A stretch of 64,000 nt of DNA, from contig JASHOQ010000097.1 of the NCBI GenBank assembly GCA_030041045.1, positions 1 to 64,000 of the forward strand, in the 5' to 3' direction. Within the stretch, counting starts at the first letter, position 1, and every line of letters begins with the position of its first letter. Below, in pieces: positions 23,399-32,670 of the stretch. The position numbers and the translations under genes were made by a program. The notes below the pieces were generated by a model. It had not been told where the DNA came from and did not search any database. It saw only the letters and a list, made by a program, of their open reading frames with translations. Source of the stretch: Acidobacteriaceae bacterium. GTDB lineage: Bacteria; Acidobacteriota; Terriglobia; Terriglobales; Acidobacteriaceae.

Positions 23399-23761
23399 GG
23401 AGAGGCGCAGTGCAATCCCACCTTAGCCGCAAAAACAAAGACGCAGCGCCCAGAGGGCGCCCGGGAGGGACGCCCGTTCATTTCTAGGATAGCGGCAATT
23501 GAAGCGCCCAGTCCGTGCCGGCTCCGGCCGGGGGCCGCTGGCCGCTATGCGCCTGATTCTTCAAGGCAATCCTTACGCGGGAATGTAAAAATTACTCACT
23601 GTCGCCGCCTGTGCACACGTGATGAAATCGAAGACAATCTTCACATTGCGAACAGCTTAACGGCAGCGGTGCAAATGGCGCGTGGCGTGCACGCATCGTA
23701 GTGGATAGGAGAATCCATCTCTGCCTGGAGCGCAAAGCGCGGGCGGACAAGGACGAATACC
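23399..23761. other. Divergent gap between uvrC and the Pal-like gene
   Basis: 363 bases that must hold promoters for uvrC (minus) and the OmpA-type lipoprotein (plus). A locally AT-rich patch (23585-23650) is the best place for promoters, but no clear -35/-10 pair was identified. No gene is supported here. Confidence 0.4.
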
Positions 23762-24541
23762 ATGACAAAACATTCTCTCGGATTTGCATTGGCTTCGGCG
23801 GCTTTGGCGCTGTTCGGCATAAGCGGATGCGCAACCAAGAATTACGTCAAGAACCAGACCGCCCCGATCATTACTCACACCGGTCAGCTCGACCAGGAGA
23901 CCGCGGAAAACAATCGCCAGATTCATGATGTGGACGATCGCGCGCAGTCGGGCATCAAGCAGGCGCAGACCTCCGCGGACACGGCGAACCAGAATGCGCA
24001 AAACGCCACCAAGGCGGCCAGCGATGCTGACACCGCGGCCAACGACGTGGCGCAGCGCGCCGATTCCCTGGACGCCGTGGTGAAGGGGCTGGACAGCTAC
24101 AAACAGGTTGCCGACGTTTCGGTCACGTTCGGATTCGACAAGTCGAATTTGACCGACGACGACCGCTCCCAACTGGATAGTTTTGCCGGCGAGCTCGCCA
24201 ACGCGAAAAACTACATCCTGGAAGTGACCGGCGGCTGCGATACCACCGGGCCGGCGGATTACAACTACCAGCTGAGCAATCGCCGCGCGGATACCGTGGT
24301 GCAGTACCTGGTGACCAAGTACAACATTCCCGCGCACCGCTTTTACCTGATCGGCATTGGCAAGGATCAGCAGGTTGCGCCGGACACGACGGCGGAAGGT
24401 CGCCAGAAGAACCGCCGGGTTGAAGTGCAATTGCTCTCCAACATGAACGGCACCGACACCCAGGCCCAGCCGGCAGCGGCGGTGGGCAAGTCTGCGCCGG
24501 CCACCGGGCAGAGCGGCGACTCGACCGTGGTAGAAGAGTAG
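23762..24541 (+). CDS. OmpA-domain (Pal-like) lipoprotein
   Basis: 259 residues. A signal peptide ends in the lipobox I-S-G-C23, so it should be lipid-anchored, probably in the outer membrane. Residues about 30-115 form an Ala/Asp/Gln-rich coiled coil, longer than in classic Pal. The C-terminal OmpA domain (about 118-225) has VTFGFDKSNLTDDDRSQLD, LEVTGGCDTTGPADYNYQLS with the peptidoglycan-binding Asp, NRRADTVVQYL and GRQKNRRVEVQL. It would tether the outer membrane to peptidoglycan. The extended helix may act as a spacer. Tol genes are absent nearby, so the name pal is not given. Confidence 0.9.
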   Translation: MTKHSLGFALASAALALFGISGCATKNYVKNQTAPIITHTGQLDQETAENNRQIHDVDDRAQSGIKQAQTSADTANQNAQNATKAASDADTAANDVAQRADSLDAVVKGLDSYKQVADVSVTFGFDKSNLTDDDRSQLDSFAGELANAKNYILEVTGGCDTTGPADYNYQLSNRRADTVVQYLVTKYNIPAHRFYLIGIGKDQQVAPDTTAEGRQKNRRVEVQLLSNMNGTDTQAQPAAAVGKSAPATGQSGDSTVVEE

Positions 24542-24588
24542 CGCGGGCCAAGCGAAGCCGGAGATTTTCCGGCGATCCTGGAAGGAGC

Positions 24589-24626
24589 AAAGGGCAGACT
24601 GCGATCAGTCTGTCCTTTTTGCTTTT
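24589..24626. terminator. Rho-independent terminator between convergent genes
   Basis: AAAGGGCAGACTG pairs with CAGTCTGTCCTTT around CGAT, with TTTTTGCTTTT after it on the plus strand. It lies between the ends of the Pal-like gene and pyrE and can serve both. Confidence 0.85.
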
Positions 24627-24639
24627 GCGATGCGCGCGG

Positions 24640-25251
24640 TCAAGCCCCTGAGGCGGCAAGTTGGTTCACGTGCTCTGCGCGAACTTCGTTCGCCGTAAAG
24701 AGGCGCAGAAACGGCGCGCGCTGCGCGGCGGCCTCCACAGCCGGCCGGCCTCTGGCCTCTTCGCGTTCCACAATGCAGACCACGGCAACAACCATCATCC
24801 CGGCTTCGCGCGCGGCCTCAATGGCGGCGATGGTCGAGGCGCCGGTGGTGCATACGTCGTCGACGATGGCCACTCGGGCGCCTTCGCGGCAAAAGCCTTC
24901 GATGCGCCTTCCTGTGCCGTGCGCCTTTTCCGCCTTGCGCACCAGAAAGCCGTGGAGCAGGGGCGCGCCGGGCTGCTGGAGCGCGCGCCACGCGCTGGCC
25001 GTGGCCACGTTGGAGACGATGGGGTCGGCGCCGAGGGTGAGGCCGCCGACGGCTTCGGCCTCGATGCCGCTGGCTTCGAGCAATTCCAGAATCGCGTGCC
25101 CGGTGAGCCGGCCGCCTTCAGCGTGCAGCGTGGTGGTGCGGCAGTCGATGTAGTAATCGCTGGTGCCGCCGGAGCTGAGCTTGAACTGGCCCAGCTTGAA
25201 GCTGGTGCGTGCGAGCAGGGACAGCAGTTGCTGGGCGGAGGTGGTGGGCAT
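24640..25251 (-). CDS. pyrE: Orotate phosphoribosyltransferase
   Basis: 203 residues, normal length. It makes orotidine monophosphate in pyrimidine synthesis. The PRPP-binding motif reads VAIVDDVCTTGAST; FKLSSGGTSDYYIDCR near the start matches the OPRTase N-terminal hood, with its S-G-x-x-S-x-x-Y pattern. GFLVRKAEKAHGTGRRIEG contains the catalytic loop lysines and histidine. It stands apart from other pyr genes. A low-complexity array lies just upstream, between it and the next minus-strand gene. Confidence 0.96.
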   Translation of the reverse strand: MPTTSAQQLLSLLARTSFKLGQFKLSSGGTSDYYIDCRTTTLHAEGGRLTGHAILELLEASGIEAEAVGGLTLGADPIVSNVATASAWRALQQPGAPLLHGFLVRKAEKAHGTGRRIEGFCREGARVAIVDDVCTTGASTIAAIEAAREAGMMVVAVVCIVEREEARGRPAVEAAAQRAPFLRLFTANEVRAEHVNQLAASGA

Positions 25252-25270
25252 CGAGAAGATTGTACGGGAC

Positions 25271-25384
25271 GAGGGAATAGGCAGTAGGGAACAGGGAACA
25301 GGGAACAGGGAACAGGAACGATTCTCGCGGGCCGCTCGCGCTCCGCTACTCCCTACTTCCTACTCCCTACTCCCTATTCCCTGC
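25271..25384. repeat. Facing short-period repeat arms upstream of pyrE
   Basis: The left arm (25271-25316) is about six units of GGGAACA or TAGGGA type. The right arm (25346-25384) is about six units of CTACTCCC or CTATTCCC, its reverse complement. A GC-rich 29-base core lies between. A transcript across it could form a long imperfect hairpin. Confidence 0.8.
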
Positions 25385-25388
25385 ATTT

Positions 25389-26561
25389 TCACATCTTGTC
25401 CATGTGCCGGAAGCCGCCGGTGCCGACGAGCATGATGGCGAAGAGCATGAAGTTGTACGAAGCGTGGACCAGGGTGCTGGCGGCGAGCGAGCGCGTCCAC
25501 AGCCGCACCGTGCAGAGGACCAGGCTGACGCCCACAAGCAGAAGGAACGGCCCCAGCGAGTAACCCGTTTGCGCGGCGTGCAGGCCGGCAAAGGGAAGGC
25601 TGGTGAGGACGGACGCGATAATCATGGCGGTGAGCGACCAGCGCGGATGCCCCTTTTCCGCGAGCGGGCGTACAGGGGCATTGGTGAACAGGTCTGCCAC
25701 CCAGTCGCACGCCGTGCACAGGGCGGGCAGCAGGAAGCCGCGGAAGAACATCTCCTCAAAAAACGGGGCGAAGGTGATGCCGAAAAAGAAGAGCAGCCAC
25801 GCCGCTCCCGGCTGGCGAAACACTTCTTCAATGGGCGTGTGCTCGGGCTCGGGAAACACCCGGCTGTTCAGGAGGGCAAGCAGAAAACAGACGAAAGCCG
25901 CCAGGACAAGCGGCCAGCGCAGGCGCAGCGCGGTGGCGGCATTCCACTGCAGGCCGGAGAAGAGGCTCTTCTTCCATAAGAGCGGAAAGACGATGAAGCA
26001 GCCGATCAGGGTAAAGATGTAGATCAGGGCTTCGCTGCCCAGGGTGTAGTGAATCTCAGTGGCCGTGCCTTGAAGAGAAGTGACGCCATAGAGGTGTTTG
26101 TGCACGGCGAGCAGGAGGACGCCGACGGCCGCGGAAAAGCCGACGGCGAGAATGAGAATCAGCATGAGCAGATGGCCGAAGTGCGGTATGCGCACCGGCC
26201 GCGGCACCTCCGGCAGCATGGGGCTGAAGATCTGCGGGGTCTCGGCGGGAGGGGCTTCCGGTTGGGCCGGAGCGGCGGAGGATTCGCCCGCGAAGGTATC
26301 CGCACTCTGGAGCGCAAAGGGCGCACTCGCGGCGCGGCCGTCCTGGGGCGCAAGCTCAGGAGCAGCCAGGATCACGGGCGAGCCGAACTCCGCGCGAGGG
26401 GGCTCAGTGGGCGGCAAGTCGAATTCCGGCGAGGGTTCCACTTCGGGTTCCGGAGCGGCCAGCGATTGCGACTGGGATTGCGACTGCGACTGGCCGTGGA
26501 ATTCACTACGGGCCTCGGCGTGCGCTTCGTCCTGCGGCTTTTCGTCTGCAAAACTGCTCAT
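25389..26561 (-). CDS. CPBP-family intramembrane metalloprotease with disordered N-terminus
   Basis: 390 residues. The first 120 or so are disordered: SQSQSQSQS and Pro/Glu/Ala-rich sequence. About six to eight membrane helices follow. The CPBP (Abi, Rce1-like) motifs are EEMFFRGF around residue 267, FAGLHAAQ and STLVHASYNF, which supply the paired Glu and the His ligands. Rce1-type members cleave prenylated proteins; bacterial ones are involved in bacteriocin immunity or surface-protein processing, but the role here is unknown. GAGG stands six bases before the ATG. The Ser-Gln run is encoded by a short tandem at about 26462-26494 and could vary in length between strains. Confidence 0.88.
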   Translation of the reverse strand: MSSFADEKPQDEAHAEARSEFHGQSQSQSQSQSLAAPEPEVEPSPEFDLPPTEPPRAEFGSPVILAAPELAPQDGRAASAPFALQSADTFAGESSAAPAQPEAPPAETPQIFSPMLPEVPRPVRIPHFGHLLMLILILAVGFSAAVGVLLLAVHKHLYGVTSLQGTATEIHYTLGSEALIYIFTLIGCFIVFPLLWKKSLFSGLQWNAATALRLRWPLVLAAFVCFLLALLNSRVFPEPEHTPIEEVFRQPGAAWLLFFFGITFAPFFEEMFFRGFLLPALCTACDWVADLFTNAPVRPLAEKGHPRWSLTAMIIASVLTSLPFAGLHAAQTGYSLGPFLLLVGVSLVLCTVRLWTRSLAASTLVHASYNFMLFAIMLVGTGGFRHMDKM

Positions 26562-26604
26562 TCAATCCTCACGGTCGAAATCCGTTCTCGAGAGGGTCTC
26601 GTTC

Positions 26605-29600
26605 TCAAGCGGGAATTTGCCTTTTCCGCGGAGCACGGCGAGCATCCACGCGCGCGGCCCTTTGTCCCAACTCGGACGCAAGGAAATCACCGTTCGCACT
26701 TCCCCGCATGACCTGATCAAATTCAGCCTCCGCCAGCCTGCCGCTCTCTGAAGTGTAGTACCGCTTGAGGAACTCCCCGGTATACGATCCCGCCGTGGCG
26801 GCGATCTTCGCCGGCCGCCCCTCGCCCACCACGCGTCCGCCGTCTTCGCCGCCCTCCGGACCCAGATCGAGCACCCAATCGGCGTTCCGGATCACGTCCA
26901 GGTTGTGTTCAATGATAATGACAGAATTGCCCAGATCGGTGAGCCGGTGCAAGACCTCGAGCAGCTTACGCACGTCATCAAAGTGCAGGCCGGTGGTGGG
27001 TTCGTCGAGAAGATATAGCGTGCGCCCGGTCTGGCGCTTGGAAAGCTCCCGCGCCAGCTTCATGCGCTGCGCTTCGCCGCCGCTGAGCGTGGTGGCGCTC
27101 TGGCCCAGGTGCACGTAGCCGAGACCGACGTCGACCAGCGTCTGCAGCTTCTGCCGCACCTGGGGCACGTCGGCAAGCAAAGGCAAAGCGTCTTCGATGG
27201 TGAGATCGAGAATATCGGCGATGGACCGGCCGTGGAATTTCACCGCCAGTGTCTCCTGGTTGTAGCGGCGTCCGTTGCACACCTCGCACTGGACGTAGAC
27301 ATCGGGCATGAAGTTCATCTCGATGCGGCGCTGTCCGTCGCCCTGGCAGGCTTCGCAGCGCCCGCCGGTAACGTTGAAGCTGAAGCGCCCGGGCTTGTAG
27401 CCGCGCTCGCGCGACTCCGGCAGCATGGCAAAGAGATCGCGGATGGGCGAGAAGACCTGCGTGTAGGTGGCGGGATTGGAGCGCGGCGTGCGCCCGATGG
27501 GCGACTGATCGATGCGCACCACCTTGTCGAGCTGCTCCACCCCGGAGAGCGTATCGTGCGCGCCGGGCTCCTCGCGTGAGCCGTAGATGGTCTTAGCGAG
27601 CGAGCGGTAGAGAATGTCGTTCACCAGGGTGCTCTTGCCGCTGCCGCTCACGCCGGTGACCACGGTCATCACACCCAGTGGGATGCGGAGGTCCAGGTCC
27701 TGCAGGTTGTGCTCGCGCGCGCCGGTCACCGTGAGCCATTTGCCGGTGAGCGGGCGCGGTTTCTCGCGCTGCAGCATGGTGGCTTCGCCGGAGAGATAGC
27801 GGCCGGTAAGCGAGGCGGGCGCGGCCATGATCTCCTTCGGCGTGCCTTCGGCCACCACGTTGCCACCCAGGCGGCCGGCGCCTGGTCCAAGGTCGAGAAC
27901 AAAGTCGGCGTGGCGGATGGTGTCTTCGTCGTGCTCAACGACGAGGACGGTGTTGCCCAGGTCGCGCAGGCGTTCGAGCGCCTGGATCAGGCGATTATTG
28001 TCGCGCTGGTGCAAGCCGATGGAGGGCTCGTCGAGAACATAGAGCACGCCGCGCAGGCGCGAGCCGATCTGCGTAGCCAGACGGATGCGCTGGCCCTCGC
28101 CGCCGGAGAGCGTGGCCGCATTGCGGTCGAGCGAAAGATAGTTGAGCCCCACGGCGCACAAGAATTCGAGCCGCTCCACTACTTCGCGGCGAATGCGCTC
28201 GGCCACCAGCGCTTCACGCTCAGTGAACTTGAGATTGATGGCGGCCGAGAGCGCGCGATTGAGAGGGAGGGCGGTGAAATCGGCGATGGAAAGATCGCCG
28301 ACCTTGACCGCGAGCGATTCCGGACGCAGGCGCTTGCCGCGGCAGACGGCGCACGGCGTGGCCGACATGAAGCTCATCATGTACTCGCGATAGGTGTCGC
28401 TGCGCGCCTCTTCCACCGAGTCGCGCAGAAACGCGAGGATGCCGTGAAAGCCCGTGCGCGGCGCTTCGCCCTTGGGCGGGCCGTAGACCAGGATGTGCTG
28501 CTGCTTGGGCGGGAGATCCTCGAAGGGAACCTTCAGATCGATCTTGTAGCGATCCGCGGCAAGCTGAATGAGCTTGAGCAGATATTGCGAGGCCGAGCCG
28601 GGACCGAGAGCGCCATCGAGCAGCGGTTTCGACCAGTCGGTAATGACCTTCGCGGGATCGAAATCGTAGAGCGAGCCCAGGCCGTGGCACTCCGGGCAGG
28701 CGCCGAAGACGGAGTTGAAGGAGAAGCTGCGGGGTTCCAGCTTGGGAACGTCCAGGCCGCAATCGGGACAGGCCATGGAGGAAGAAAACAACTGCTCATG
28801 ATTCGACCGGCCGCTGGCGCCGGCGTTGTTCTGAACCACGAGCACGAGCCCGTTGGCCAGTTGCAGGGCTTTGGTGACGGCCTGTTCAAGGCGTTTTTCG
28901 ACGCTGGGCTTCGAAGAGGCCGAGACGTCTTGCTTTCCCACCCTTGTCGACGATGAGACTGTCCCCGAGGATGAGGCAACCTCATTCTTCAGCAGGATGC
29001 GGTCGATGACGGCTTCGATGGTATGGTTCTTGCGCCGGTCCAGGGCGAGAGGCTCGGAAAGGTCGCGCAGCTCGCCATCCACGCGGGCGCGAAATCCTTG
29101 ACTCTCAAGCTCATCCAGCAATTCCTTAAACTCACCCTTGCGGCCGCGAACGATGGGCGCCATCACCGTGACGCGCTCGCCCGTGCCCATTTCCAGAATG
29201 CGCTGGACGATCTGTTCGGCGGTCTGGCGGGCGATGGGACGGCCGCAGTTGGGGCAATGCGGCGTGCCCACGGAGGCATAGAGCAGGCGCAGGTAATCGT
29301 AAATCTCCGTGATGGTGCCCACGGTGGAGCGTGGACTGCGGCTGGTGGTCTTCTGCTCGATGGAGATGGCCGGGCTGAGGCCCTCGATCGAGTCCACGTC
29401 AGGCCGTTCGATCTGGTCTAAGAATTGGCGCGCGTATGCCGATAAGGTTTCTACGTAGCGGCGCTGGCCCTCGGCGTAGATGGTGTCAAAGGCCAGCGAA
29501 CTCTTACCTGAGCCGGAAAGTCCAGTTACTACGGTAATGGCGTTGCGGGGGATGCGCACGTTGATGTCGCGCAGGTTGTGCTGCCGCGCCCCGCGCACCG

Positions 29601-29619
29601 TGATGTGTGTGATGGACAT
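26605..29619 (-). CDS. uvrA: UvrABC excinuclease subunit A with an extra insert
   Basis: 1004 residues from ATG 29619, somewhat longer than E. coli UvrA (940). It is the damage-recognition ATPase of nucleotide excision repair. It has two ABC modules: Walker [11 protein letters not shown] near residue 33 and [10 protein letters not shown] near 660, and signatures [12 protein letters not shown] and [12 protein letters not shown]. Zinc sites are CPNCGRP, CPDCG...CPECHG and CEACQGDG...CEVCNGRR. A Ser/Val-rich insert of about 30 residues (near 210-245, [20 protein letters not shown]) lies in the UvrB-binding/insertion region, where relatives run straight through. [16 protein letters not shown] is the usual start, so the in-frame upstream extension is rejected. 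Confidence 0.96.
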   Translation of the reverse strand: MSITHITVRGARQHNLRDINVRIPRNAITVVTGLSGSGKSSLAFDTIYAEGQRRYVETLSAYARQFLDQIERPDVDSIEGLSPAISIEQKTTSRSPRSTVGTITEIYDYLRLLYASVGTPHCPNCGRPIARQTAEQIVQRILEMGTGERVTVMAPIVRGRKGEFKELLDELESQGFRARVDGELRDLSEPLALDRRKNHTIEAVIDRILLKNEVASSSGTVSSSTRVGKQDVSASSKPSVEKRLEQAVTKALQLANGLVLVVQNNAGASGRSNHEQLFSSSMACPDCGLDVPKLEPRSFSFNSVFGACPECHGLGSLYDFDPAKVITDWSKPLLDGALGPGSASQYLLKLIQLAADRYKIDLKVPFEDLPPKQQHILVYGPPKGEAPRTGFHGILAFLRDSVEEARSDTYREYMMSFMSATPCAVCRGKRLRPESLAVKVGDLSIADFTALPLNRALSAAINLKFTEREALVAERIRREVVERLEFLCAVGLNYLSLDRNAATLSGGEGQRIRLATQIGSRLRGVLYVLDEPSIGLHQRDNNRLIQALERLRDLGNTVLVVEHDEDTIRHADFVLDLGPGAGRLGGNVVAEGTPKEIMAAPASLTGRYLSGEATMLQREKPRPLTGKWLTVTGAREHNLQDLDLRIPLGVMTVVTGVSGSGKSTLVNDILYRSLAKTIYGSREEPGAHDTLSGVEQLDKVVRIDQSPIGRTPRSNPATYTQVFSPIRDLFAMLPESRERGYKPGRFSFNVTGGRCEACQGDGQRRIEMNFMPDVYVQCEVCNGRRYNQETLAVKFHGRSIADILDLTIEDALPLLADVPQVRQKLQTLVDVGLGYVHLGQSATTLSGGEAQRMKLARELSKRQTGRTLYLLDEPTTGLHFDDVRKLLEVLHRLTDLGNSVIIIEHNLDVIRNADWVLDLGPEGGEDGGRVVGEGRPAKIAATAGSYTGEFLKRYYTSESGRLAEAEFDQVMRGSANGDFLASELGQRAARVDARRAPRKRQIPA

Positions 29620-29839
29620 GGTTTTGCCGCCGGGCGGGAACTCTGCCCGCTCAAGAGATGCGCAGGGGCAGGGCCTTGAGAGTATTTTATTTGCCAATAG
29701 AAACAAGGGTCAACGCGTGCGCGTCGGCTCCAACACCAGCGCTTTTTCTGCGACAATCAAACAAGGCGATGACTGCGCCGCGCCGGAAATCCCTCCCCTC
29801 CGGCTGGCAAAGGGCGCAGGCTATCGGAATTGCAGGCGG

Positions 29840-30016
29840 ATGACTCTAGCAGATTGGTTGAACTTCGCAATGCTGCTGTGCGCGACGATCGGCTCCATGG
29901 CATTTGGAATACTAGCTGCCTATGCAATTCTTCGCGTCAGCTTCGCGATGATGCGCCCGCACCCGCGTCCTGCGCCGGTTAAGCCTCCGCAGCCTGAAGC
30001 CGCCAGCACGCTCTGA
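29840..30016 (+). CDS. Small single-span membrane protein
   Basis: 58 residues from ATG 29840: MTLADWLNFAMLLCATIGSM, a membrane helix (about 8-33), then the basic, Pro-rich tail RPHPRPAPVKPPQPEAASTL. No conserved motif is recognised. The likely topology is N-out/C-in. AGGCGG five bases upstream is a weak ribosome site. The frame continues far upstream, antisense to uvrA, but only this part looks like a protein. Divergent from uvrA; possibly a small membrane regulator. Moderately supported. Confidence 0.55.
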   Translation: MTLADWLNFAMLLCATIGSMAFGILAAYAILRVSFAMMRPHPRPAPVKPPQPEAASTL

Positions 30017-30113
30017 TTTGAGAGCTATCCCGGCCGCCGGAAAACGCGCTCCGCGCGTGGCTCGGGCGCGAAGACCGTTTCTGTCCAAGATCATCGACCA
30101 TCGATCATCGCCG

Positions 30114-30163
30114 CCCCGGAGATGATTGCTCCCCGAAGATTATTGTCCTCCGGGATCATTGTT
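30114..30163. repeat. Three imperfect 16-17 base tandem units
   Basis: CCCCGGAGATGATTGCT, CCCCGAAGATTATTGTC and CTCCGGGATCATTGTT follow each other. The third contains the stop codon of the STN-like gene (minus strand, 30156-30158). Confidence 0.75.
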
Positions 30164-31037
30164 CGTTGTTGGGCGGTTGATTTTCGTTCTGCGGCTGCTG
30201 CTGTTGTTGTTGCTGCTGCATCTGCTGTTGGCGCTGCTGCATCTCCTGCAAAATCTGTTGCGGGGTGCGCGGCGGCGTGCCCGGCTGCGGCGCCTGCGGC
30301 TGATACTGCGGCTGAACCGGCTGTTCCGGTTCGGGCTGCGGCTCAGGCTCGTAATCCTCTTCGCTAGCCAGACTGCGGTTGTTGTTCGCTGGAGCGGGGC
30401 CTGTGGGCGGCGCGCTCAGAACAATCTCACGCGGGGTTCCCGCACCCTGATCGCCGAACATGAGCACGTTGTAACCGGTGCCGTCGAGAAGATCGGAAAG
30501 CACCTGGCGTGCGGGTCCGGGGCCGTAAGTGCCGAAGACGCGCTGGTCGCCGTTCAGGCCCTCCACGGTGGCGCCCGTGTCCGTGGAGACATCCTTGAGG
30601 ATCTGCTCGAGGCTGGAGTTGCGGGCCTCAATCCTCAGCCCCTGGCTGTCCCAGACCACGGTGGCTGCCTCGGGCTTGTCGTTGATGGGCCAGTCGGGTG
30701 GGGGCGGCGCTGGGACCGCGGGCAGCGCCGGCGCCGGAGAAGCCGATGCAGCCGCTGCCTGTTTGAGTTTGGTGTTGTGATCCGTCGGTGGTTGGGACGA
30801 GCTTGCAGACGCCGCGTTCGGAGCGGAGGACGCGGGTGCGGCCGGGGGAGGGTTCTGGCTTGCCGATGATTTCGGCTGCGCGGCTCTGGCAGGAGGATTG
30901 GGAGCTGGCGCTACGGTATCCGGCGGTATGACATCGGCCTGAGCCGCGAGCATGCCGGGCAGCGCGAGCCAAAAGGCAACGACAAGGCCGCCAACCATCA
31001 ACGATCGCGAGCCGGAGCGGGTTTTGTCTCTGCGCAT
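30156..31037 (-). CDS. Exported STN/secretin-N-like protein with Pro- and Gln-rich regions
   Basis: 293 residues from ATG 31037, where GGAGG lies eleven bases upstream. A signal peptide (SLMVGGLVVAFWLALPGMLA) is followed by about 85 Pro/Ala/Ser-rich residues. A compact domain near residues 128-205 reads LRIEARNSSLEQILKDVSTD and ARQVLSDLLDGTGYNVLM, the helix-strand pattern of the STN domain found at the N-terminus of secretins and TonB receptors. The tail is Gln-rich, with a poly-Gln run near 275-285. There is no secretin barrel. It may be a periplasmic adaptor for a secretion or uptake pore, but no partner gene lies nearby. The domain call is moderate. Confidence 0.72.
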   Translation of the reverse strand: MRRDKTRSGSRSLMVGGLVVAFWLALPGMLAAQADVIPPDTVAPAPNPPARAAQPKSSASQNPPPAAPASSAPNAASASSSQPPTDHNTKLKQAAAASASPAPALPAVPAPPPPDWPINDKPEAATVVWDSQGLRIEARNSSLEQILKDVSTDTGATVEGLNGDQRVFGTYGPGPARQVLSDLLDGTGYNVLMFGDQGAGTPREIVLSAPPTGPAPANNNRSLASEEDYEPEPQPEPEQPVQPQYQPQAPQPGTPPRTPQQILQEMQQRQQQMQQQQQQQQPQNENQPPNNEQ

Positions 31038-31192
31038 CGGGAAAGCCTCCGGTCCGAAGAAGGCGCCGCGGCCGATTTCTGCGCCGGGCTGCCGCAAGCC
31101 CCTACTGTACTAGACTAGCAGTGAACGCCATGCGCTCAAAAATACCTGCTCAATATCAGCGTCTAAGGCATCAAGAGAGGGCTGTTTTTTCC

Positions 31193-32170
31193 ATGCACTT
31201 CAAGGGGATGGTGGTTGCGGCGCTGTTTCTGGCTGCCGCGACGGGCCGGGCCGCCACCTGCACCATGCAGGACGAGATGACTGCCCCGGAGCGCGACGCG
31301 CTGGCGTCGGCGGGGGCGCAACTTACGGAAGCCATTGCCGGACAGAACCTTGCTGCGATGAAAGCGGACCTCGATCCAGCCGAAGCTGGTGACTGGGACG
31401 GCATACAGGCGGCAGCCCAGAGGGCCGGATCGCTGACTGCAGGAGGGCGCGTGCTCTTCCGCGACGCCTTTCTCCTCGACGCATCGGGTCAAGCGTCGCC
31501 GGCGGACACGGAATTCTTCTGCACCAACGGCAGCGGCTCCATGAACGTGACCATTTCCATGCGCAACCTCCCCGGCGGCAAATATGCCGTGCTGCTGGCA
31601 GACGCGTTGGGCGCGCCGCAGCAGGGCCAGCTGGGGCTGATCCTGGCCTGGGACAGCCCGGCTTCCGCGTGGCATTTGGCTGGGCTTTCGGTGCGGGCGG
31701 GCGCCTTCAATAGCCACGACGGCGACTGGTACTGGAAGCGCGGGCGCGACCTGGCCAGGACCGATCCGTGGAGCGCATGGTACAGCTACGACACGGCTGC
31801 CTACCTGCTGTTGCCGGTGGATTTTCTCTCCTCGCCCAATCTCCAGAAGCTGCGCCAGGAACAGCAGCAGATTTCTCCGGCGCCGCCCAGCGTGCTTCCG
31901 CTCTCCATTCCCGACGGCGACCGCTCGTGGAAGATCGAGTCGGTGGGACTCGACCCCTCACTCGATCAGCCCGATCTGGGCGTGGCCTATGACTCGACCG
32001 GCGTAACCGATCCGGCCGCTCTGCGCACGGAGGCGACCGCGGTGATGAGCGCATTCCTGAAACAGCAGCCCGGCATTCGCGCGAACTTTCACGGCCTGTG
32101 GGCCTACGCGGTGAAAAACGGCCAGCGCACCCCGGTGATGGAGCTGCCGATGGCGCAGATACCACAGTGA
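31193..32170 (+). CDS. Secreted hypothetical protein
   Basis: 325 residues from ATG 31193, chosen because MHFKGMVVAALFLAAATGRAA is a clear signal peptide; upstream in-frame sequence is not signal-like. The mature protein has a Cys pair region (ATCTMQDE and FFCTNGSG). It is mixed alpha/beta, with a central strand-rich part (GKYAVLLADALGAP, LGLILAWDSP, AWHLAGLSVRAG). The second half (WYWKRGRDLARTDPWSAWYS) is aromatic-rich and could bind sugars or peptides. No family recognised. It is likely periplasmic. It is followed by a TAGGGA-type repeat and a small membrane-anchored protein in the same direction. Confidence 0.75.
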   Translation: MHFKGMVVAALFLAAATGRAATCTMQDEMTAPERDALASAGAQLTEAIAGQNLAAMKADLDPAEAGDWDGIQAAAQRAGSLTAGGRVLFRDAFLLDASGQASPADTEFFCTNGSGSMNVTISMRNLPGGKYAVLLADALGAPQQGQLGLILAWDSPASAWHLAGLSVRAGAFNSHDGDWYWKRGRDLARTDPWSAWYSYDTAAYLLLPVDFLSSPNLQKLRQEQQQISPAPPSVLPLSIPDGDRSWKIESVGLDPSLDQPDLGVAYDSTGVTDPAALRTEATAVMSAFLKQQPGIRANFHGLWAYAVKNGQRTPVMELPMAQIPQ

Positions 32171-32205
32171 AGCAGGGAATAGGCAGTAGGGAATAGGGAA
32201 TAGGG
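32171..32205. repeat. TAGGGA-type short-period repeat
   Basis: Four units of (CAG/AA)TAGGGA directly after a stop codon and just before the TTG start of the next gene, in the same family as 13281 and 25271. Confidence 0.75.
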
Positions 32206-32214
32206 GTCTGAGGC

Positions 32215-32670
32215 TTGGAAACTGCTGTTCAGCGAGAGCGAATTGGAGCAAAGCCGGCGCGAAACCGCTGGCGGACGGCCGTCATTGTGATTGGGGTGCT
32301 TCTTCTTATACCTCTGACTACAGTTCTGCCGTGGGGTTTGTATGAGATTCATCATGCAAACCGCGCCTTGCATCATTTCATTGATCTCGCAGCGGCAAAG
32401 GACTATGAGCACGCTTATTCAGAAAGTGCGGTGGAACTTCGCGATTTCAGCAGCTACGAGGCGTTTGTCAGCAACTTCGACAACTTGAATCGGCGATTGG
32501 GCGATTTGAAGGACGTAGATATCGACAGCACCGAAGTGAAGTCACATCGTGACGGAATGTACGCGACCGCGGATACATGGTTGACATTTGCGCGAGGAAG
32601 CGCACAGTTTACGTTCGTCTTGAAAAAGGAACAAGGTGTTTGGAAGGTCTATAGTCTCAACGAGCAGTAA
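32215..32670 (+). CDS. Membrane-anchored hypothetical protein, NTF2-like possible
   Basis: 151 residues from TTG 32215. One N-terminal membrane helix ([20 protein letters not shown], about 21-40) anchors a domain of about 100 residues: [20 protein letters not shown], a helix-loop, and the strand-rich end [20 protein letters not shown]. The arrangement resembles NTF2-like or DUF4864-type cystatin folds, judged by pattern only. Its base composition is visibly lower in GC than its neighbours, hinting at recent arrival. It overlaps the threonine aldolase start by one base (TAATG), so the two may be co-translated. Function unknown. Confidence 0.7.
   Translation: METAVQRERIGAKPARNRWRTAVIVIGVLLLIPLTTVLPWGLYEIHHANRALHHFIDLAAAKDYEHAYSESAVELRDFSSYEAFVSNFDNLNRRLGDLKDVDIDSTEVKSHRDGMYATADTWLTFARGSAQFTFVLKKEQGVWKVYSLNEQ

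Noticed and set aside
22463..23701. 412-codon plus-strand frame opposite uvrC
   Set aside because: It mirrors uvrC codons, has no ribosome site and no recognisable domain.
27709..28956. 415-codon plus-strand frame opposite uvrA
   Set aside because: Antisense shadow of uvrA with no motif and biased composition.
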